Of a stretch of DNA of 64,000 bases, positions 34,161-46,243 are shown piece after piece. The notes under the pieces were generated by a model, which was not told the DNA's origin, did no database searches, and was given only the letters and a program-made list of their open reading frames with translations. The stretch is from positions 2,596,501-2,660,500 of the forward strand of contig CAMQGK010000399.1 of NCBI GenBank assembly GCA_947000775.1, given 5' to 3'. Position numbers and translations under genes: made by a program. This stretch comes from Pterois miles (Eukaryota > Chordata > Actinopteri > Perciformes > Scorpaenidae). Positions within the stretch are counted from its first letter, which is position 1. Each line of letters begins with the position of its first letter.

Positions 34161-34354
34161 TGCAGCCATATTGATTAATTTATGTTTTGATAGATTGAAC
34201 AGACATTAATTTTAAACACTGCCCTGTGTTTTCTCATTGCAGTAGATATCTTAGTTTATGGGTGTTCTGAATGGAGTTGAAACCTGGAGGGATCACTGAT
34301 TTGTTGTAATTAATTTAAGAAGATAAAATGTGACATGATTGTTAAGAACATGAA

Positions 34355-35467
34355 AAGTAGTGTTTGTCGGACAATTGCTATCATTAATCCAAACAGACAC
34401 ACAGCTGACAACCTGTGAAACTAAACTAAATGTGGTGGAGACGTTTAAGAAAGTGGCTGCATGTCCACAATACTACAGACAGCACTGTAGCTGCTACAGT
34501 AACTCTCCTGATGGTGAACTGGGGACAGTGAACGCAGCACCGTGGCTGCTACAGTAACTCTCCTGATGGTGAACTGGAGACAGTGAATGCAGCACCGTGG
34601 CTGCTACAGTAACTCTCCTGATAGTGAACTGGAGACAGTGAACGCAGCACCGTGGCTGCTACAGTAACTCTCCTGACGGTGAACTGGTGACAGTGAAGGC
34701 AGCACCGTGGCTGCTACAGTAACTCTCCTGATGGTGAACTGGGGACAGTGAATGCAGCACCGTGGCTGCTACAGTAACTCTCCTGATGGTGAACTGGTGA
34801 CAGTGAACGCAGCACCGTGGCTGCTACAGTAACTCTCCTGACGGTGAAGTGGAGACAGTGAATTCAGCACCGTGGCTGCTACAGTAACTCTCCTGACGGT
34901 GAACTGGAGACAGTGAATGCAGCACCGTGGCTGCTACAGTAACTCTCCTGACGGTGAACTGGTGACAGTGAACGCAGCACCGTGGCTGCTACAGTAACTC
35001 TCCTGACGGTGAACTGGTGACAGTGAATGCAGCACCGTGGCTGCTACAGTAACTCTCCTGACGGTGAACTGGTGACAGTGAACGCAGCACCGTGGCTGCT
35101 ACAGTAACTCTCCTGACGGTGAACTGGAGACAGTGAACGCAGCACCGTGGCTGCTACAGTAACTCTCCTGACGGTGAACTGGAGACAGTGAACGCAGCAC
35201 CGTGGCGGCTACAGTAACTCTCCTGAAGGTGAACTGGAGACAGTGAACGCAGCACCGTGGCTGCTACAGTAACTCTCCTGAAGGTGAACTGGAGACAGTG
35301 AACGCAGCACCGTGGCTGCTACAGTAACTCTCCTGATGGTGAACTGTTGACTCAGTTGTCTGATGTGCTCATGCATGCGAGGCACAAATCTTACCGGTTA
35401 ACGGTTAATAATCGGTTAACGAGGATCGGTTATCGGTTAAGAACATTTGTCAAAATTAACATCCCTA
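34355..35467 (+). mobile_element. DNA-transposon-like element carrying minisatellite B
   Basis: Left flank related to that of array A. To the right of the array is a probable terminal region at 35378-35467: CTTACCGGTTAACGGTTAAT, AATCGGTTAACGAGGATCGG, then AACATTTGTCAAAATTAACA and TCCCTAG, which I know as the end of a fish DNA transposon starting CTAGGGATGTTAA. The opposite end is not found. Confidence 0.65.
34479..35350 (+). repeat. 55-bp minisatellite, array B (16 units)
   Basis: Same unit as array A. GCAGCACCGTGG recurs at exact 55-base steps from 34534 to 35304, with a diverged first unit at 34479 and no insertions or deletions. Units differ only by substitutions (GACGGT, GATGGT, GATAGT, GAAGGT; GGAGACA, GGTGACA, GGGGACA). 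Confidence 0.97.
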
Positions 35468-36139
35468 GTTACATTCATATAAAATGAATAGAAACACAAA
35501 GTCAGAGCAGCTAGAGCTGCTGGCTTAATGTGGGTTAGAGACTGCTGTGACCTGGTCTGATGCCTACAGACTGTTCAGTCAGTGAGCTCTGCCTCTGGAT
35601 CACATTTCCTGCAGGATGTGTAATTCGGGTAGATCCCCACGGACACAAAACACCTCGACACATATGGTTTCTACCGTCGCATCTATTACACAAACCGGCT
35701 GTGTGAAGTCACTTCCAAGTCAAATAAGTAATCATCCTCAGCCTACTCCTGAACCCCCAGCCTCCCTGATGCACACACATCAACACACACTGCACAGAAA
35801 ATGTGGCAAACATAATAATAACTTGGATTATTCACTGTAATTCAAGGAGACTTACGAGGAAAGATGATATTTTTATGATCAAGGATGATAAGACATGACA
35901 TTTAAAGAGGACATTCATCAAGAATTGTCTCCTCTGAATCACACTATAATTAGAGAGGAAATAAGCACAGCGATGAAGTGATAAACTACAACCGCAGCTA
36001 AAAGGAGATTTATCTGTGTGTAACAGGAAAACTGGAGCGGTTGAAGGAGGATTGTGCAACACAGGCAATCACATCAGTGAACTAGAAGCAGCGAACTCCA
36101 CAAAGAGAACGGTGAAAGAAAAGGTAGAGTGGATGGAAA
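35468..36139. other. Unassigned non-coding DNA
   Basis: Nothing recognised. Confidence 0.4.
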
Positions 36140-36144
36140 GTCAG

Positions 36145-36345
36145 ATTGTGATTGTTGTTGCCTATATACAGTAAACAGCTGGTTCAAGCATTAGTCTCAT
36201 CACAGTTAGATTATTGTTCACTAACATGGTCCAGTAAACCAGACCTTTATTTAAACAGGTTACAGGTAGTGGACACTTCACTGTGTAAACAACAGGGTGC
36301 GTTACTCTACATTAAATCTCCAGAGATATTTTATAGAAACCCATT
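36145..36345 (+). pseudogene. Possible LINE ORF2 fragment
   Basis: The frame at 36152 reads LVQALVSSQLDYCSLTWSS and then DLYLNRLQVV. The pattern L-V-x-S-x-L-D-Y-C followed by a Trp and an LNRLQ-x-VQ-like helix is typical of the region C-terminal to the RT domain in several LINE families. The frame degrades at once (no RAARL-like continuation). It could be chance, but the match is better than neighbouring frames. Confidence 0.5.
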
Positions 36346-36375
36346 TTCTTTATTTTACGAGGCAGACATCTAAGG

Positions 36376-37356
36376 GTCTTTTTGGCTGGACTGAAGAGAG
36401 CCAGCCCTACAAACGCAAGTCTGTCACTGTGTGACTAACTGAGTGATGAAAATACAGGATTGGTCAACCAAGTGTTGGAGTTTCCTCATTGTCTGTTGCT
36501 CTTACAAAATGACCTTTATGCAAATAAACCCATCCAGCAGCACGATGCATCGGACTTACGAAACTAGGCGATATAGCTCTAAAATGAAACCACATTCAGC
36601 AGTGGCATCACCGTTTTCTCGCTTAAAATGTTTTCAGAAGTAGATTTTGGTGGATCGTTTAAAAGGAATAACAGAAAGTTTACATGCAGGCCGCCATGTT
36701 GTTTCCTGTTTCAAACGGCGAGCTGGGAAAGAATCAGGTGCATTCAGCGATACGTGGACGGCCAGTTAAGTGGAGCAGCGTGTCCACTAGTTTCCTCACC
36801 AGGTCTGGTCATGGACATGTACCACCGGATTTAATGTTATAGACACAACCACTGACTATTTAACAATTAACAATTTAACAATTAGACTGTACATGGTCGA
36901 GACATACACTCGGTTTGGACTAAGTCTTGATAAAATAATTGGTTTGATTTTTGTCTGCGTAAAGTAGTAAAACACACGTTAAGACCCAGTGAAATAAAAA
37001 ATGTAGTTTCCCAGTGTTACTGTTCTAATTGTTCATCATTACTAGAGTATTTTACATCAGAATCCTAGTAAAATGGTTTCAAATGTTCGATGACGCATCC
37101 AATCAAATGAGACTTTGGGCAACTAGCTATCCACACCGGTCGTATAAAACTGTACTTCACATTTGTGGATCATTGTGTCTAACAGAGCAATATGGAGAGA
37201 GATAAGAAGACATGTGTTTGGATATCAGTGGGAAAAAACTGTATTTTCATTTCCAATAGAATGGGCCGCTCAGCAGCTGGAGGTCCTGTGCGGCAGGTTT
37301 TCGCCTGTCCGTGTACATCTGAGATTTTTTAACCATGCTGTAGACGGGAGTTTTCA
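36376..37356. other. Unassigned non-coding DNA
   Basis: 36640-36830 has the composition of repeat DNA, but I cannot name a family. Confidence 0.35.
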
Positions 37357-37706
37357 TTAAGCTTCGGTTATGCTTTCCGCATGGACGGCCACTGGGCGGA
37401 TTACATGTAGATTTTTCCTTGCAGCAAACAGACGTTCTCAAAGTTCTCCCTTTTCCACATAATAAGAGAAACTTGGATGTGCGCGAATCAGGTGAAATCC
37501 TGATCGTGTGACTTTGTGCGGACGCTCACGATCCTCGTGAACACGGCGAGCATTTCACAGCCCCCCACAGTCTGGGAGAGTGTCGGTTTGCCAGGAGCAG
37601 AAACCTGCACAGCGTATAAAAGATTTAAACGTTTCCTCGTCATCATTCTGCATCAGCTCGCATCCACGCGGCCGTCCGTTTGGAAAGCATAGTCGAGGCT
37701 TGAGCT
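37357..37706. mobile_element. Short terminal-inverted-repeat element (MITE-like)
   Basis: The left end AAGCTTCGGTTATGCTTTCC, GCATGGACGGCC and the right end GGCCGTCCGTTTGGAAAGCA, TAGTCGAGGCTT are inverted copies of each other over about 32 bases with some mismatches. The element is about 350 bases with no frame of its own. Part of its interior (37412-37540) is related to 55150-55330. No clear target duplication is seen. Confidence 0.75.
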
Positions 37707-38739
37707 GGGAGCTCCAGGTGCTGGCTACGTTGAGGAAGGCCAGGCGACGTTCATCTGTACATACTGCCACAGAGCAGTTTCCTTTCATCTCTCCCTCGTC
37801 CTCCTCCTGATCCAACACTCCTCTGTAGCTCCGTATCCTGCTAAACTCTAAGTCCGCCCACATTATAGCGACCCAATCAAATGCTAGGTTATTGATCATC
37901 GCTCAAATATTCTGTTCAACTGTGAAATACGTCACAGTACAGAAGCTAAAGACACTCCAACTTCTGAAGTACTGCAAATGTATTATGTGGATCCCAGGAA
38001 GTGTCGTCACTGATGTTTGTACAGTAGCTAATGGGGATCTAAATAAACACACACTCTCCACATGGTTCATCCAGAGAGGGGGACTAGAGTAAAGCCTGCC
38101 AGAAAAAGGGCTCCCACCTAAAAACATTCCTGTAGTACAGGCCATGTTTTCCTTACCCCAACAAATTTACACAGTTGTTAGTGATGGCCCGGGATTCCTC
38201 CTAAAGCGCTGCCCACCAATAATAAACAGTATGGCAGCTGACACCGCAAGACACCTGCACAGCTCCCTGACACTGCAGGATTGTTCCCAGGGACCGGGGG
38301 GGTCGCTGTGGGCAGAGGTGGGCTGGAGGAGGAGGAGACCATGAGGGCCGGCACACAGGTCGGTGGTGTGTATGAGGGTGTGTGGTTGCGGGGTTACACA
38401 TATCTCTTTTAAAACAAAAGACAGCAGTTATCACATGGTGAGTACTGTCCAACCTCGAGCAGCTACGAGAACTTAAAATACTCTAAAATTTGAAGTATGT
38501 CATATTAAATCAAAGAATACAAGTACAAACCTGATTGCAGCTTTTTACCAGATTTTACCTGTGCTAAGGACACGTTTCACTCGTCAAAACACAGTGTCAC
38601 TGTTTGTGAAATCGTCACGAAATTTAATCTATTTGATTTGTGTACAAAGACATGAATTTTGCATGTTTTCCTACGAATGTCCAACAACACCTGATGCACA
38701 TCATTTTCCGCTCCAGTCTTTTCAAAACACAGTTATGTA
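37707..38739. other. Unassigned non-coding DNA
   Basis: Nothing recognised with confidence. Confidence 0.4.
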
Positions 38740-39010
38740 GTTAGGTTTAGGAAAAGATCAGGGTTTAGGTTACAATAACACCAGACATGGTGTAGCTAAG
38801 TAGGAACGTTATGTGACAAAAGCTACTTGGTAGGTTTATGAAAAGATCACAGTTTGGGTTAAAATAACTTCAAAAGTGCTGCAACTTAAGTACAGAAGAT
38901 GCGTGACAAATAATAAAACGTTAACGTCTAGTTTCACATGAGAAATGAACAGTGGTCTCCTGGCCTACCCATCTGCCCAGACCTCCTCCCTATGTGGCGT
39001 TTGCAGCTCT
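38740..39010 (-). repeat. Family R copy
   Basis: GTTAGGTTTAGGAAAAGATC appears twice in variant form (38740, 38830), followed by GTCTAGTTTCACATGAGAAA, GTGGTCTCCTGGCCTACCCA and CCTCCTCCCTATGTGGCGTT. This is the reverse reading of the 1190-1550 copy. Confidence 0.7.
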
Positions 39011-39014
39011 CTTT

Positions 39015-39262
39015 ATCTCTCTTTGTACACATGAATCGATTTGGGCTGATTGTCCATGATTAATTGCAAATTAATTTCACAATTTTTCTCTGTTCAAAAT
39101 TTAACTTCAGGTGAGATTTGTCAAGTATTTACTGCTCTTATCAACATGGGAGTGAACAAACATGCTGCTTTTTGCAAATGTATGTATATATTTATTAATG
39201 GAAATCAATTAACCACACAAAACAAGGACAAATAATGTCCTGAAACCCTCACAGGTTCTGAC
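39015..39262 (+). mobile_element. Family T fragment
   Basis: Contains TTTGTCAAGTATTTACTGCT, CTTATCAACATGGGAGTG, ATGTATGTATATATTTATTA and CTGAAACCCTCACAGGTTCT, closely matching 39945-40095 and 57055-57200. Confidence 0.8.
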
Positions 39263-39450
39263 TTTAGCATCCATTCAGCCGAAGTGAGGGCAGCTCCAGC
39301 ATCTGTCTACTGTCTCTGTGGCCTGTTGCTATAACTGAGAGTCTGCACAGCACTGTTAGATATCTAGTCTTTTATTTTTGGACAGGTCAAGTGTCTTTTT
39401 GAGGTCTTTACATTGAGTTAAATCCTCTAAAGATGTCAATAACATCTAGG

Positions 39451-39480
39451 CTATTATATATTATATATATTATATAGCTT
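39451..39480. repeat. AT-rich low-complexity run
   Basis: TATTATATATTATATATATT-type simple sequence. Confidence 0.85.
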
Positions 39481-39511
39481 TTCATACTAACAGGTGCACC
39501 TAATCTCACAA

Positions 39512-39640
39512 TAGGGTTGTAATCTGATTAAAATATTTAATCATTATTAATCACATGAATGCCCATAGTTAATTGTGATTAAGTGCACATTAATCACACA
39601 TTTCCCATCTGTTCAAAATGAACCTCAGCTTCTATACTGT
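39512..39640 (+). mobile_element. Family T left-end fragment
   Basis: AGGGTTGTAATCTGATTAAA, TTTAATCATTATTAATCACA and a TGTTCAAAATGAACC segment correspond to the left end of family T. Confidence 0.6.
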
Positions 39641-39760
39641 GACGAAAGATAATATTTGAGTGATGTACAACTACAAGAGAAATCAAGTCCTTTACTTTCG
39701 TTACAAAGCTGCAGCACACACACACCTCCCTTGGTGCTAAAAGTGGCTTTTGTGGCAACC
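39641..39760 (+). repeat. Unnamed repeat shared with 50230-50350
   Basis: ACTACAAGAGAAATCAAGTC, CTCCCTTGGTGCTAAAAGTG match the reverse complement of 50230-50350. The two copies each sit beside family T sequence. Confidence 0.6.
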
Positions 39761-39865
39761 TGAAATCGATTGTATTGTTTGAAATTAATTGGTACTAACA
39801 CAAGCACATCACATCATATTTTGTTTTACAGAAAGAAAAGATGATTGGATTTTAATATAAAAATA

Positions 39866-40490
39866 AGGGCTGTCAATTGATTAAAATGTTTAATCCCGTT
39901 TGATCACAAATTAATATTTTATTTGTTCAAAATGTACTTTAAAGGGAGATTTGTCAAGTATTTAATACTCTTATCAACATGGGAGTGGACAAATATGCTG
40001 CTTTATGCAAATGTATGTATATATTTATTATTGGAAATCAGTTAACATCACAAAACAATGATAAATATTGTCCAGAAACCCTCACAGGTACTGCATTTAA
40101 TATAAGAAATATGCTCAAATCATAACATGGCAAACTGAACAGCATCAGCGTGTCAGTGTGACTGGGATGATCATGAAGTGGGCATGTCTGTAAAGGGGAG
40201 ACTGGTGGGAACCCAGAGAACCCATTTACATCAAGGGACCCCTTTGAAAATGGACATAGCAGTTTTTCCTCACCAAAATTTAAAGCTTGTTTGTTATTTA
40301 TCCTCCTTCGCGATGAGCTAGTGTAATATGGTTGGTATTAATGGATTACTTCGGTTTCCTAGTTTCATATGATACCAGTATCTTCACAATACCTTTAAAA
40401 CAGCCTGCGACTACCTAAAAATAGAAATTTGCGTTAATGTGTTAAAGAAATTAGGGGCATTTAAAAACATTTGTGTTAACTTTGAAAGCT
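39866..40490 (+). mobile_element. Family T DNA transposon, most complete copy (about 625 bp)
   Basis: The left end AGGGCTGTCAATTGATTAAA and right end GTGTTAACTTTGAAAGCT are imperfect terminal inverted repeats (AGGGCTGTCAA against AGCTTTCAAAG). Internal blocks in order: TTTGTCAAGTATTTAATACT, CTTATCAACATGGGAGTGG, GGGCATGTCTGTAAAGGGGA, GATACCAGTATCTTCACAAT. There is no long frame, so it is non-autonomous. hAT-like is my guess from the ends. Confidence 0.75.
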
Positions 40491-40849
40491 TTAATATGCG
40501 TGGAATTGATTTTTTTTCAAAATTCTTCCCAAATAAATTCAGCAGCGTTCAGGCTCTTAAAGATCAGCAACTCTTGCCAATATTTAGACTTAATTGTATG
40601 TAATAAATGTTATTCATACCAATAACTGAGCAGGGTGAGGAGTCATTTGTGTTTTGTTGTTGTTGTTTACTTTTGCCCACACATTGGTTAAATAAATATT
40701 TCTTCCCCTCAGCCTTTTGTTCCTCCAGACCTGGGGATATATTTCATCACTGCATTAGCTCTTATTTCCCGGATGAGACTACTTTTTGGTTTCTTCTGTT
40801 GTTCAGAGCAACTTTTCAGAGTGTATCTTATCTTGTTTTCCAGGTCTCA
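40491..40849. other. Unassigned non-coding DNA
   Basis: Nothing recognised. Confidence 0.4.
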
Positions 40850-40975
40850 AAGGGACACGTTTGAAAATAGCCATGACAGTTTTTCTCATCAAAATTTCGT
40901 GTAAGTTTGGATCGTTAGTTATCCTCCTTCACAACAAGCTACTGTGACCTGGTTGGTACTTGGACATCCTGAGTA
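40850..40975 (+). mobile_element. Family T fragment
   Basis: GGGACACGTTTGAAAATAGC, CATGACAGTTTTTCTCATCA and TATCCTCCTTCACAACAAGC follow the middle of family T. Confidence 0.7.
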
Positions 40976-41068
40976 TTACTACATTCAATGTCATGATTTC
41001 ACAAACTGCGTGACCAGCCCTGGCGGACGTTGGCTTTAGTTAGCCCCCTTTAGCCATTTCACACTGTG

Positions 41069-41069
<1 letters not shown>

Positions 41070-41102
<33 letters not shown>
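41070..41102 (+). repeat. CA dinucleotide microsatellite
   Basis: About sixteen CA units, with another short CA run at 41127-41140. Confidence 0.95.
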
Positions 41103-41104
<2 letters not shown>

Positions 41105-43589
41105 CACACAAACAAACACCTACAGTCACACACACACACATTCAGACCACAGGATGTCAGGTGGTCTGGCCATTGTGTCCCCACCTGTAGGACATTGTCA
41201 AAGCACAAAGGAGGGGCACAGTACGTGTCAGCCTGCTGTCAGCTTCTGTTTGACTTGAATTTGTAAATCCCTCTCTTTCAGCCGCGGGGCTTTGAAAGAT
41301 TAGCCAAAGGTTTGCGGGCTAATTCACATCTGTGTGGGTTTTACTTATTGTCAAGAGGCAGTGGATCCCTCTGCCGTTTTCACAGGCCACAATGATTACG
41401 ATTGGCACTGTTCAAGTTTCACTGTTTGTTTCTGAGCACATAAACATGTTCATAGTGGATTTTTTTGAGGGTGGGGTGTCCACTAGGCTTTGACATGCTT
41501 TGTTGTGTTTATTAACTGCACGGATCGTGGATGTATCTACTGTTCTTAACTGGTTTGTGTAACCTTTATCTTAAGGTCACCGGTGTTTTCCTACCAGCCA
41601 GCTGAAATTTCAACTGTACACGTACTGAACGGACTGAATATTGAGTATCACAAAGAGTCTGTACCTGGGACCTGTGCAGCACTCAGCTTCTCAGGCACTA
41701 ACCAGCCTGATGTTTGCCATAAAGCGGGGCCTCTCGCTCGCTGCCCTGTGAGGTCACAGCACCTGTTCGTGGTAATTGCTGGCAGGTGACGTAAGGCCTC
41801 CACTTGTTTTCCATGGTGTAAGGTGGAGGTCCCCCGGCTCCCTCCAACATCGAGGCTGGAAAGTCATGTCGCTTGTTTGCAGCAAATAAGCGAGTCGGAC
41901 TCTCTCCCCCAGTTCCCTGAGAGCGAAATGAACTTTGGCTTACCTGTCAAAACAAAACCTAATTTTTATATGGTTTAAGGTTTAAGGTTTTCCAACCTGA
42001 TTTTATGCTCCCATGTTGTTTCCTCATGAAAGCAGCTTAGAAAATTCCTCCAGAAACTGAAGGGGAGCAGAAATGTGTTAACAGTATGGTTCATCCTGGT
42101 TAAATGGAATCTGACTTTTGTGTTTGGTGATCATGTGGTTATCATTCATGATACCATTGTACTGGTGTTGGGACATAGGATGTGGCTTCTAGACTCGGAC
42201 AGTAATGTTAATGTTGCCGTTGCTCAGCAGCAGTGTTCTTCACCACTCGAACGCAACACATATCATGAGAACGACTTCCCATCACATAAACACAGTAAAT
42301 ACGACCCCATTTGAAGGCACCAATAGACATGGTCTGAACATCGTTTTGATGATCGATATACTGCAGATGATATATATAAAGCCGTTGTTTTATCCTAAAA
42401 ACAGCCCAGGACCAAAGACTGTATTGAAATAGGATGTTGCTCATTAAACAAACGTCTGGATTTACGTTTCCTCCATAGATGAATTTAACTGATATTTTTA
42501 TCGCCACAACTCAAATGTTACTTGCCTCTTTCGCCTTTGCCGGGTCCACCTGATGATGTGTTTTCAAGGCTGGCTGCAGGAGGACAGAAGCCAGTAGATA
42601 GGGTATCTGGCCCAGGCCTCCAGCCAGCTGTGAACCTGATAGCATCTGTTTTAAACGTTTGAGAGACAGAGAGAAAGGAGCCCTCTTTTCTTCTGAGCTC
42701 TGGAGCGCTAGTTATCTCACGCCTTTTTAGTAAAGGGATCCACAGATGGCCCGTGTCCTGACAGTCATACAAATGTGATATCACTAGCTGAGGTATTCTG
42801 CTTGGATCCTCTTACTGTGTTACTGTAGGCCCACAAGTGGGACTCATTCATGCTCAGAGTAAACAAGACGAGTCAGAGACAAAAAGAGTCTCAAGAAAGA
42901 AAGAAAAGCCTCTTTTTATCTTTGTGAAGGCAGACAAAACAACCTCTTCACACCTGAGTGTGTCCTCTGTTTGGGGTGCTTCCCATCCATTGTCATCACG
43001 CGTTATCTAAACCATCAAATCGACATGAAAAGATCATTTCATGTTCTGCTGTCACCTGAGGCAACTGGGACAACTTGGCTTTCATTTGCTTTGTCTGAAT
43101 CTGGTGACAAAACCATTTGTCATCCTCTTTTTTTTCTCTCCAGGTTATGTCTGGTTTGGGCTCGCTTCAAAGACCTGGTCTCCGATGAGCAGCGGGGAAA
43201 CTTTAGGTTTATGTGTTTTGTTTGCGTTGGGGAATCCGAGCCTTTTTTCTTCCTACTCATAGCGCTCTAATCAGAAATCAGTGTTTGGATTATAGAGAGC
43301 CAACCTGTCGCCCTCACACCCAGTAATTCCTTTAGGTCTTCACCTCTGAGCCACAGGGGCTCCCCAGTATCTATCTGAAAAGGTTGTATTTGATGTTCAT
43401 ATTCTGAGCCTTTTTGCCAGTAAAATTTTATTTTTTTTGTAGTTTCCAACAGACTGTGTGTGTGGTAGCGGCGGATGTGGGTTTGCTGATGGCGTTATAG
43501 TTGTGAACGTAGCTGTAGCAGACAGTGTACGTACAGTTTATTTGTTTGTATTTGTATTATTAAATGCTACGAGGCTACAAGCTACAACT
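41103..43589. other. Unassigned non-coding DNA
   Basis: No repeat family recognised across 2.5 kb. A splice-acceptor-like TTTTTTTTCTCTCCAG ends near 43143 and is followed by a frame without a recognisable protein (to 43270). I do not call an exon. Confidence 0.4.
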
Positions 43590-43900
43590 CCTCCACACCA
43601 AGGATGTATAAAGAGAAGTGGATCCACGTTGGAGTCAGGGCCCCGTTCATTCCTATGAAATAACTACTAAGTTATGTAATAAATCAATGCTGACATCTGG
43701 TTTCACACGAGACACAAACAGCGGCTTCCTAAGCGAGAGACTGGTGTTATTTGAGCCACCCATCCACCCGATCTCCTCCCTATGTGGCGTTTGTCGCTGG
43801 ACTACCTGGACTAAACAGATTTTGTGGGCTATATATACAAATTGCAGATGTAGCTACAAACGTTGTATGAGAACAGCCTGCTGTAGTCAAGAAAAGCTCA
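43590..43900 (-). repeat. Family R fragment
   Basis: ACATCTGGTTTCACACGAGA, CCACCCATCCACCCGATCTC, CTCCCTATGTGGCGTTTGTC, then GTAGCTACAAACGTTGTATG, as in the 55885-56060 copy. Confidence 0.7.
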
Positions 43901-45249
43901 TTTTATCAACACAGACCAAAGTCACACCTTTTCATTGACTTTCCCTGTTATTTTTACCCACTAAGGTCCCTAACTATTCACACAACGTGCAGTACAGCAT
44001 AACGTTTGAACTCATTTCAAGCTACATTCGTGCCCGGACTGTAGGTGTGCTAGAGCGGAACTGAGACTCTAGTTACTGTAAGTCGAAGGATTCAGCTCGA
44101 GTCCCACGCACTTATCTGAGCAGGATATTCTGTAGACAGCCCACCTCGGCGAGCTCGGGCCATCGCAGGACGACATTAGCTGGAGTCGTTTCTGATTTGA
44201 ACCGTATAACATGAGCCTTTGTATTTCAAAGTGGGAGGATTTGTAACAGATCCCCTGTATCTGTCCACTTTTAACAAGTGACATTGGCCTCACTGGCTTT
44301 TACTTCAGGAGAGGCTTGATGGCTATGATTATTTACACAGAGGGTTTCCTTCTCTTTCTCTCTTTTTTTACAGTCAGTCATTTTCATAAGGGATCATAAT
44401 ACTCTTGGACAGGAAGTATCTGGCTATATAGACTACGCCCACAGACTCAAGACCCAAGATTTTGAACCATATTTCAGCGGAAAGAAGAGGCTCATGCCAG
44501 GACGCTCGGATTTATGGTAAGTCTCCTTCCATTGTAACATGTCCACGTTGGTTGGGGAGGCCTTGACTCGAGTGGGATTTGACAAGATTTGAAGGGTAAG
44601 GAAATCTTATTATGCAGGATTAAAGACTCAGGTTGACGTGAGAGACCAATATAGGCTTGGAAGGAGCTGTGCAAAGGGCCAGTATAGTCAGTATGTAGAG
44701 CACCGGCCCTCGTGGCCTCAGCATAGATGTGGAATAAATATACACTTCTGAAGTAAAGCTGAGCAGAGCTGCCAAAGTGCTGAACCTGTCTGAACAAGAC
44801 AGACGTGAAGGATTAAAGTGGGCTTACATCATGAGATTGGGATCGTCCTTTAATGTGCAGTAAATGTGTCATCACAGATACATGAAATAGATTTTATGAC
44901 AAAGGGGATTAGAGACATTGATCTGACAAATAGATCAGCTAATTGATTGATTTATTTTTAGAGGCGCTGAATACTTATTTACTTAATGAACTTCTGGTGT
45001 AACATCCTATACGAACACACCATCATGTTGCATGCTTGAGTGCCATGATTTCATTTTCTGAATTTGTGTCTTCGTCTGTGCTCTTCTTGCTGATTTGGTA
45101 ATAATGTTTTGGACCATTTTAAATGTAATATCTTTGTTTTTTTTTATTATTGGTCAAATAAAACAAGTACTTAAAACATGTCACCTGGGTCTCAACGAAA
45201 GGGCAAGGGGTTGATTTAGAAATTTTGTAACTGGATTAATTGATAATGA
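43901..45249. other. Unassigned non-coding DNA
   Basis: Nothing recognised. No obvious repeat character. Confidence 0.4.
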
Positions 45250-46100
45250 AAATAATAGAGTGACAGGGTGGTTTGCCTGAAGGTGCCAGTGTTAATGAAG
45301 GTGAAGAAATTTATACCTAGAAAATATTCTTAGAAAATGTTGTAGTGTGTAAAATGTGACGGCATATTTAGGCCATTATAGTTAAAAGCATAACAGTTAC
45401 AGAGTCGAGGGACGGGATAATATTCAGAGAAAAAACTGATATTTTCTTCAAAATTAAAGTGGCAAATTGACAACAGAAAAACTCACAAATTTGTGGTATT
45501 ATAAAGTCAGACAGCCACGAGAAAAAGTCATTAATGTAAGAGAAAATGCGCAAATTTGTAAAATTGTAAATTCATAAATTTACAAGATAAAAGCTTGGAT
45601 AATATCTGAGATTAAAGTGGCAAATTGATGAGAGAAAAACTCAAAATTTGCAACGTTATAAAGTTGTACATTCACGAGAAAAAAACTCACATTTTTAAAA
45701 AATAAATAAATAAAGTTGGAAGTTTAAGAGAAAAAGCACAAATTTGTAAATTTACAAATTCACAAAATTACAAGAAAAAAAATCTTGGATAATATCTGAG
45801 ATTTCTGAGAAATTGTTTTAAATTAAAGTTGTAAATTTAAGAGAAAAAAACAAGTTAGTGAGATTATAAATTCACAAATGTACAAGAAAATAGCTTGGAT
45901 AATATCTGATGTTAAAGTGGCAAATTGACGGCAGAATATTCATGAGAAAAAAGCACAAATTTGTGAAATTATAAATTCACAAATTACAAGAAAAAAGCTT
46001 GGATAAAATCTGAGGTTAAAGTGGCAAACTGATGAAAGAAAACCTCACAAATTTGCATTATTACAAAAACATATATTCATAAGAAAAAAATTAGGAAAAA
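45250..46100 (+). repeat. Degenerate AT-rich tandem repeat
   Basis: Words such as GCTTGGATAATATCTGAG (near 45593, 45784, 45892, 45999), TTAAAGTGGCAAATTGA and GAGAAAAACTCACAAATTTG recur at irregular spacing of about 100-190 bases. Divergence between units is high. Confidence 0.85.
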
Positions 46101-46243
46101 TAGTAGTAGAGTGTAAAACCATGGGGATGACAAATAGTTGTTTTTTGTTAAGGAACCACATCGCTTCACTTTGCAAGGCTGGATCAACCTCACTGCAGTA
46201 ACATGAGCCACTGAGTGCAAATTATGTTATATTGTAGTGGACT

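Noticed and set aside
39866..40490. Target-site duplication for the best family T copy (TTAATAT on both sides)
   Set aside because: The left TTAATAT lies several bases away from the element start, so it does not sit where a true duplication should. Probably chance in AT-rich DNA.
42971..43270. A frame following the strong acceptor-like TTTTTTTTCTCTCCAG near 43143
   Set aside because: The frame runs into low-complexity Phe-rich sequence. No donor or protein similarity could be supported.
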